Part shown: positions 61,901-64,000 of the stretch, piece after piece
Layout of the letters: each line of letters opens with the position of its first letter
Numbering within the stretch: position 1 is the first letter of the stretch
Assembly (NCBI GenBank): GCA_013399695.1
Contig: VXAU01000197.1
Location: 3,374,557-3,438,556 of the forward strand
DNA from: Formicarius rufipectus
Lineage: Eukaryota > Chordata > Aves > Passeriformes > Formicariidae
Direction: 5' to 3'
DNA length: 64,000 nucleotides
The notes under the pieces: generated by a model
Databases searched by the model: none
Seen by the model: only the letters and a program-made list of their open reading frames with translations
What the model was told of the DNA's origin: nothing
Made by a program: the position numbers and the translations under genes

Positions 61901-64000
61901 GTTATCTTAAAGATTGATTTCCTGGTTGCCTGCAGTCTGAAATGTATTCAGAAAGCTGGTAGAAAACACTATGCAACTCCACCAGGTGTCATCAGTGGAG
62001 TATTTTGGGATGTTGCCTTGTCTAACCAATGAGTGTGTTTTATTACATGCTTCCAAAAAGTTATTTAAGAAGCGGTGATGCTTTCTTTTGAATTCCATTG
62101 TACATTTTTCAATGGCAGTTTGGTTTCCAAACTTCCAATATCACAGACATAATTAGGTAGGAACTATGCAGATAGTCATCCTTTCTGAAAACTGGTGAGA
62201 TGAGCACAACCAACATTAAGTACGTTTGATCTCAGCCTGGTGCTCATGCTTGTTTCCTAAGTCTGAGCTAAATGCTCATTCTCTTTAGATGTTTGAGAAG
62301 TAATCCTATCAAGCTCCCAGTATTTTTGATGGAAAGGGCTTAATTTACCTTGAAATTACAGCTCTTTCAAATATCCAGTTCATGGCAAGATGATTCTTGA
62401 AGCATCTTTATCTCAAAATACAATCTCACCTGTCTAAGCTCTCCCTCTGCTGCCTTTTGGTTCCTGTGCTCTGGAGAACCTCTTTTTGGAGCAATTCTGG
62501 GCTGGGGCTTCATGGAAGGGAATTTGCTAAATGACCAAAATAGAAACATTCTCCATCGTTTGTGTGAAGCATATTTGGGCGTGTGAAAAGGAGAGAGCAC
62601 AGGTGGAGGATGGCAGAGTGGACCATTCATATTATCTGGGGGTTTGTGTAGGAAGAATTGACTGTGATTTCTCTGAGCTTTCTTGTTTTTCCTGTGATGC
62701 CAACTAGAATAACTTCCTTGAAAAGAATCTTCAGTAAAGTGGATGTCAAACTAGAGGGAGAAGTATAAATGCAGTTTAATTAAAGGCACTAAAAATCAGG
62801 CTGGAAGGGAGATTATCTAGAAGAACCCTTAATCTGCTGGGAGAGGGCTCTGTTGTAAGCAGCAAGCCCAGTGAATAGATGCAGCAGGGTCTGAACATTT
62901 TTGTTTGCTCTCTTCACTTTGTCATGTATGCAGCTGCTACTCCCATTTTGTTTTTATTTCATTAAAAAATAGTCATAGAAATGAGTCGTGGTTTCCAGCT
63001 ATTGCTTTTGGTGTGTCACCATTTGAAACTCTTATTTTCATCAGTTTTCAGTGGCTGGTAAGAGTCTGGTATTTCTCATCTGTGTCCCATAACAGACTCC
63101 AAAAATAACATGTTTTAGGGGACCTTCTTATGTATTTGGATTCCGAAATTATTAAAATGCCAGGTTAATACTCCTTTCCTTCAGCCAGATTTTCCTTTGG
63201 TGGAATATCTTCCACACCACGAATATTTTCAGTTTCCTGTTGTGTGCATACGGAGCTCTCTCACAGCTCTCAACCTGCAATTACAGCTCTCCCTTATAAA
63301 TATTTAAATGGCAGTTCAGTTTTCAGACAGAGTACACCAGTGACAAAGATCCATCTTTCTGACCTTTTTTTAATTTGCCCAGTGAAATAGGATTCCCTTG
63401 GTCTCATTTTTAGTATTTAAGAGAAGAAGTTTGCATACAGAGAGAGGATGTTGGCTTTTCTCATTTTTGTTATTAATTTACTTTTGGTACATTTATTCTA
63501 ATAGATCTTAAAGAAAAAAGGCACTAGCTAATGTTATCAGTTTTGCTCAAGAATGTGAAAGATAGAATTTAAGGGGAAAAAAACATTCAGGCTCTGTATC
63601 AAGAAATGACAAGAACATTTTTTTTTTTATCATGATGGGAAAAAAAACAAAAACAAAAAAACAATTCAGTAAACAAAGCATGTATGGACCAATAGAAAAG
63701 TTTGCTACTCCAAATGTATTTGGTGTTTCTGAGTGCTTTTTATAGGGCTTTCTGGTGGTTCATATCCCTTCCTGAGAGATCAGTTCCAGCTTAGGACATC
63801 AGAAAACTCCAAAGTAGTTCGCGAGCAAGGAGTGCAATGTCAGGTCTGCCAACTTCATCCGTGGAAAAGGGCAAATCGTGTGCAGGGGGTGGCAGTGATT
63901 TTGCCCTAATCAAGGAGGAGTCTGGTGAGAGACTGGCAAGTTTTGATAATCAGAGATATGAAAAGACAAGAGACACGTTAAAAGAAATAAAATTACTCAG
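58990..64000. other. presumed intron sequence to the window end
   Basis: AT-rich and non-coding. It includes a TTAATTATTAAT-rich block at 60045-60105 and an A-rich simple stretch at 63635-63665. No exon, RNA gene or named repeat recognised. Confidence 0.4.

Noticed and set aside
1..64000. tRNA, rRNA, CRISPR, operon or bacterial-type features
   Set aside because: Looked for cloverleaf-like segments, regularly spaced repeats with unique spacers, and packed frames. None seen; the sequence is vertebrate nuclear DNA.

Overview
The window looks like a piece of a bird nuclear genome, probably a passerine. Coding exons are short and separated by AT-rich introns with canonical GT/AG junctions. CR1 LINE fragments are the commonest recognisable repeat, there is one avian ERVL-type solo LTR, and a few worn MIR-like SINE remnants are present. 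CpG islands are compact, and no bacterial-style gene packing exists. Three isolated N bases (6798, 42521, 58837) sit in or next to G/C-rich sequence and probably mark unresolved assembly positions.

Layout. 1-7.2 kb: a 15-bp minisatellite, three CR1 fragments and two CpG islands (about 4.55-4.88 kb and 6.43-7.15 kb). 7.2-23.8 kb: the syntaxin-2 gene (STX2, epimorphin) on the + strand. Exons 2 to 9 can be placed to the base, and two alternative last exons each encode a different transmembrane tail. Exon 1, which would carry the start codon, was not found; the G-rich sequence around N6798 is the likeliest place for it. Intron 1 carries the solo LTR.

23.8-41.8 kb: no gene I can name. However, four well-bounded exon candidates (31938-32054, 36208-36318, 38549-38821, 39546-39680), plus a possible stop-containing exon at 41646-41726, join in a single frame. 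All are phase 0 to phase 0 and encode a lysine/serine-rich stretch followed by a coiled coil. This is the best candidate for an undescribed gene in the window.

42.5-42.86 kb: a third CpG island with a + strand donor. In human, STX2 is followed in the same direction by RIMBP2, so I infer a RIMBP2-type promoter and first exon here, with 42.86-64 kb as its long first intron. No RIMBP2 coding exon was recognised, so this is synteny-based inference. The last 21 kb is mostly non-coding and holds MIR and CR1 remnants, one CpG-retaining block resembling a conserved enhancer, and a weaker chain of small phase-0 exon candidates (52152-54343).

STX2 is a target-membrane Qa-SNARE for exocytosis. Its alternative tails are expected to change membrane anchoring and targeting of the same SNARE body.
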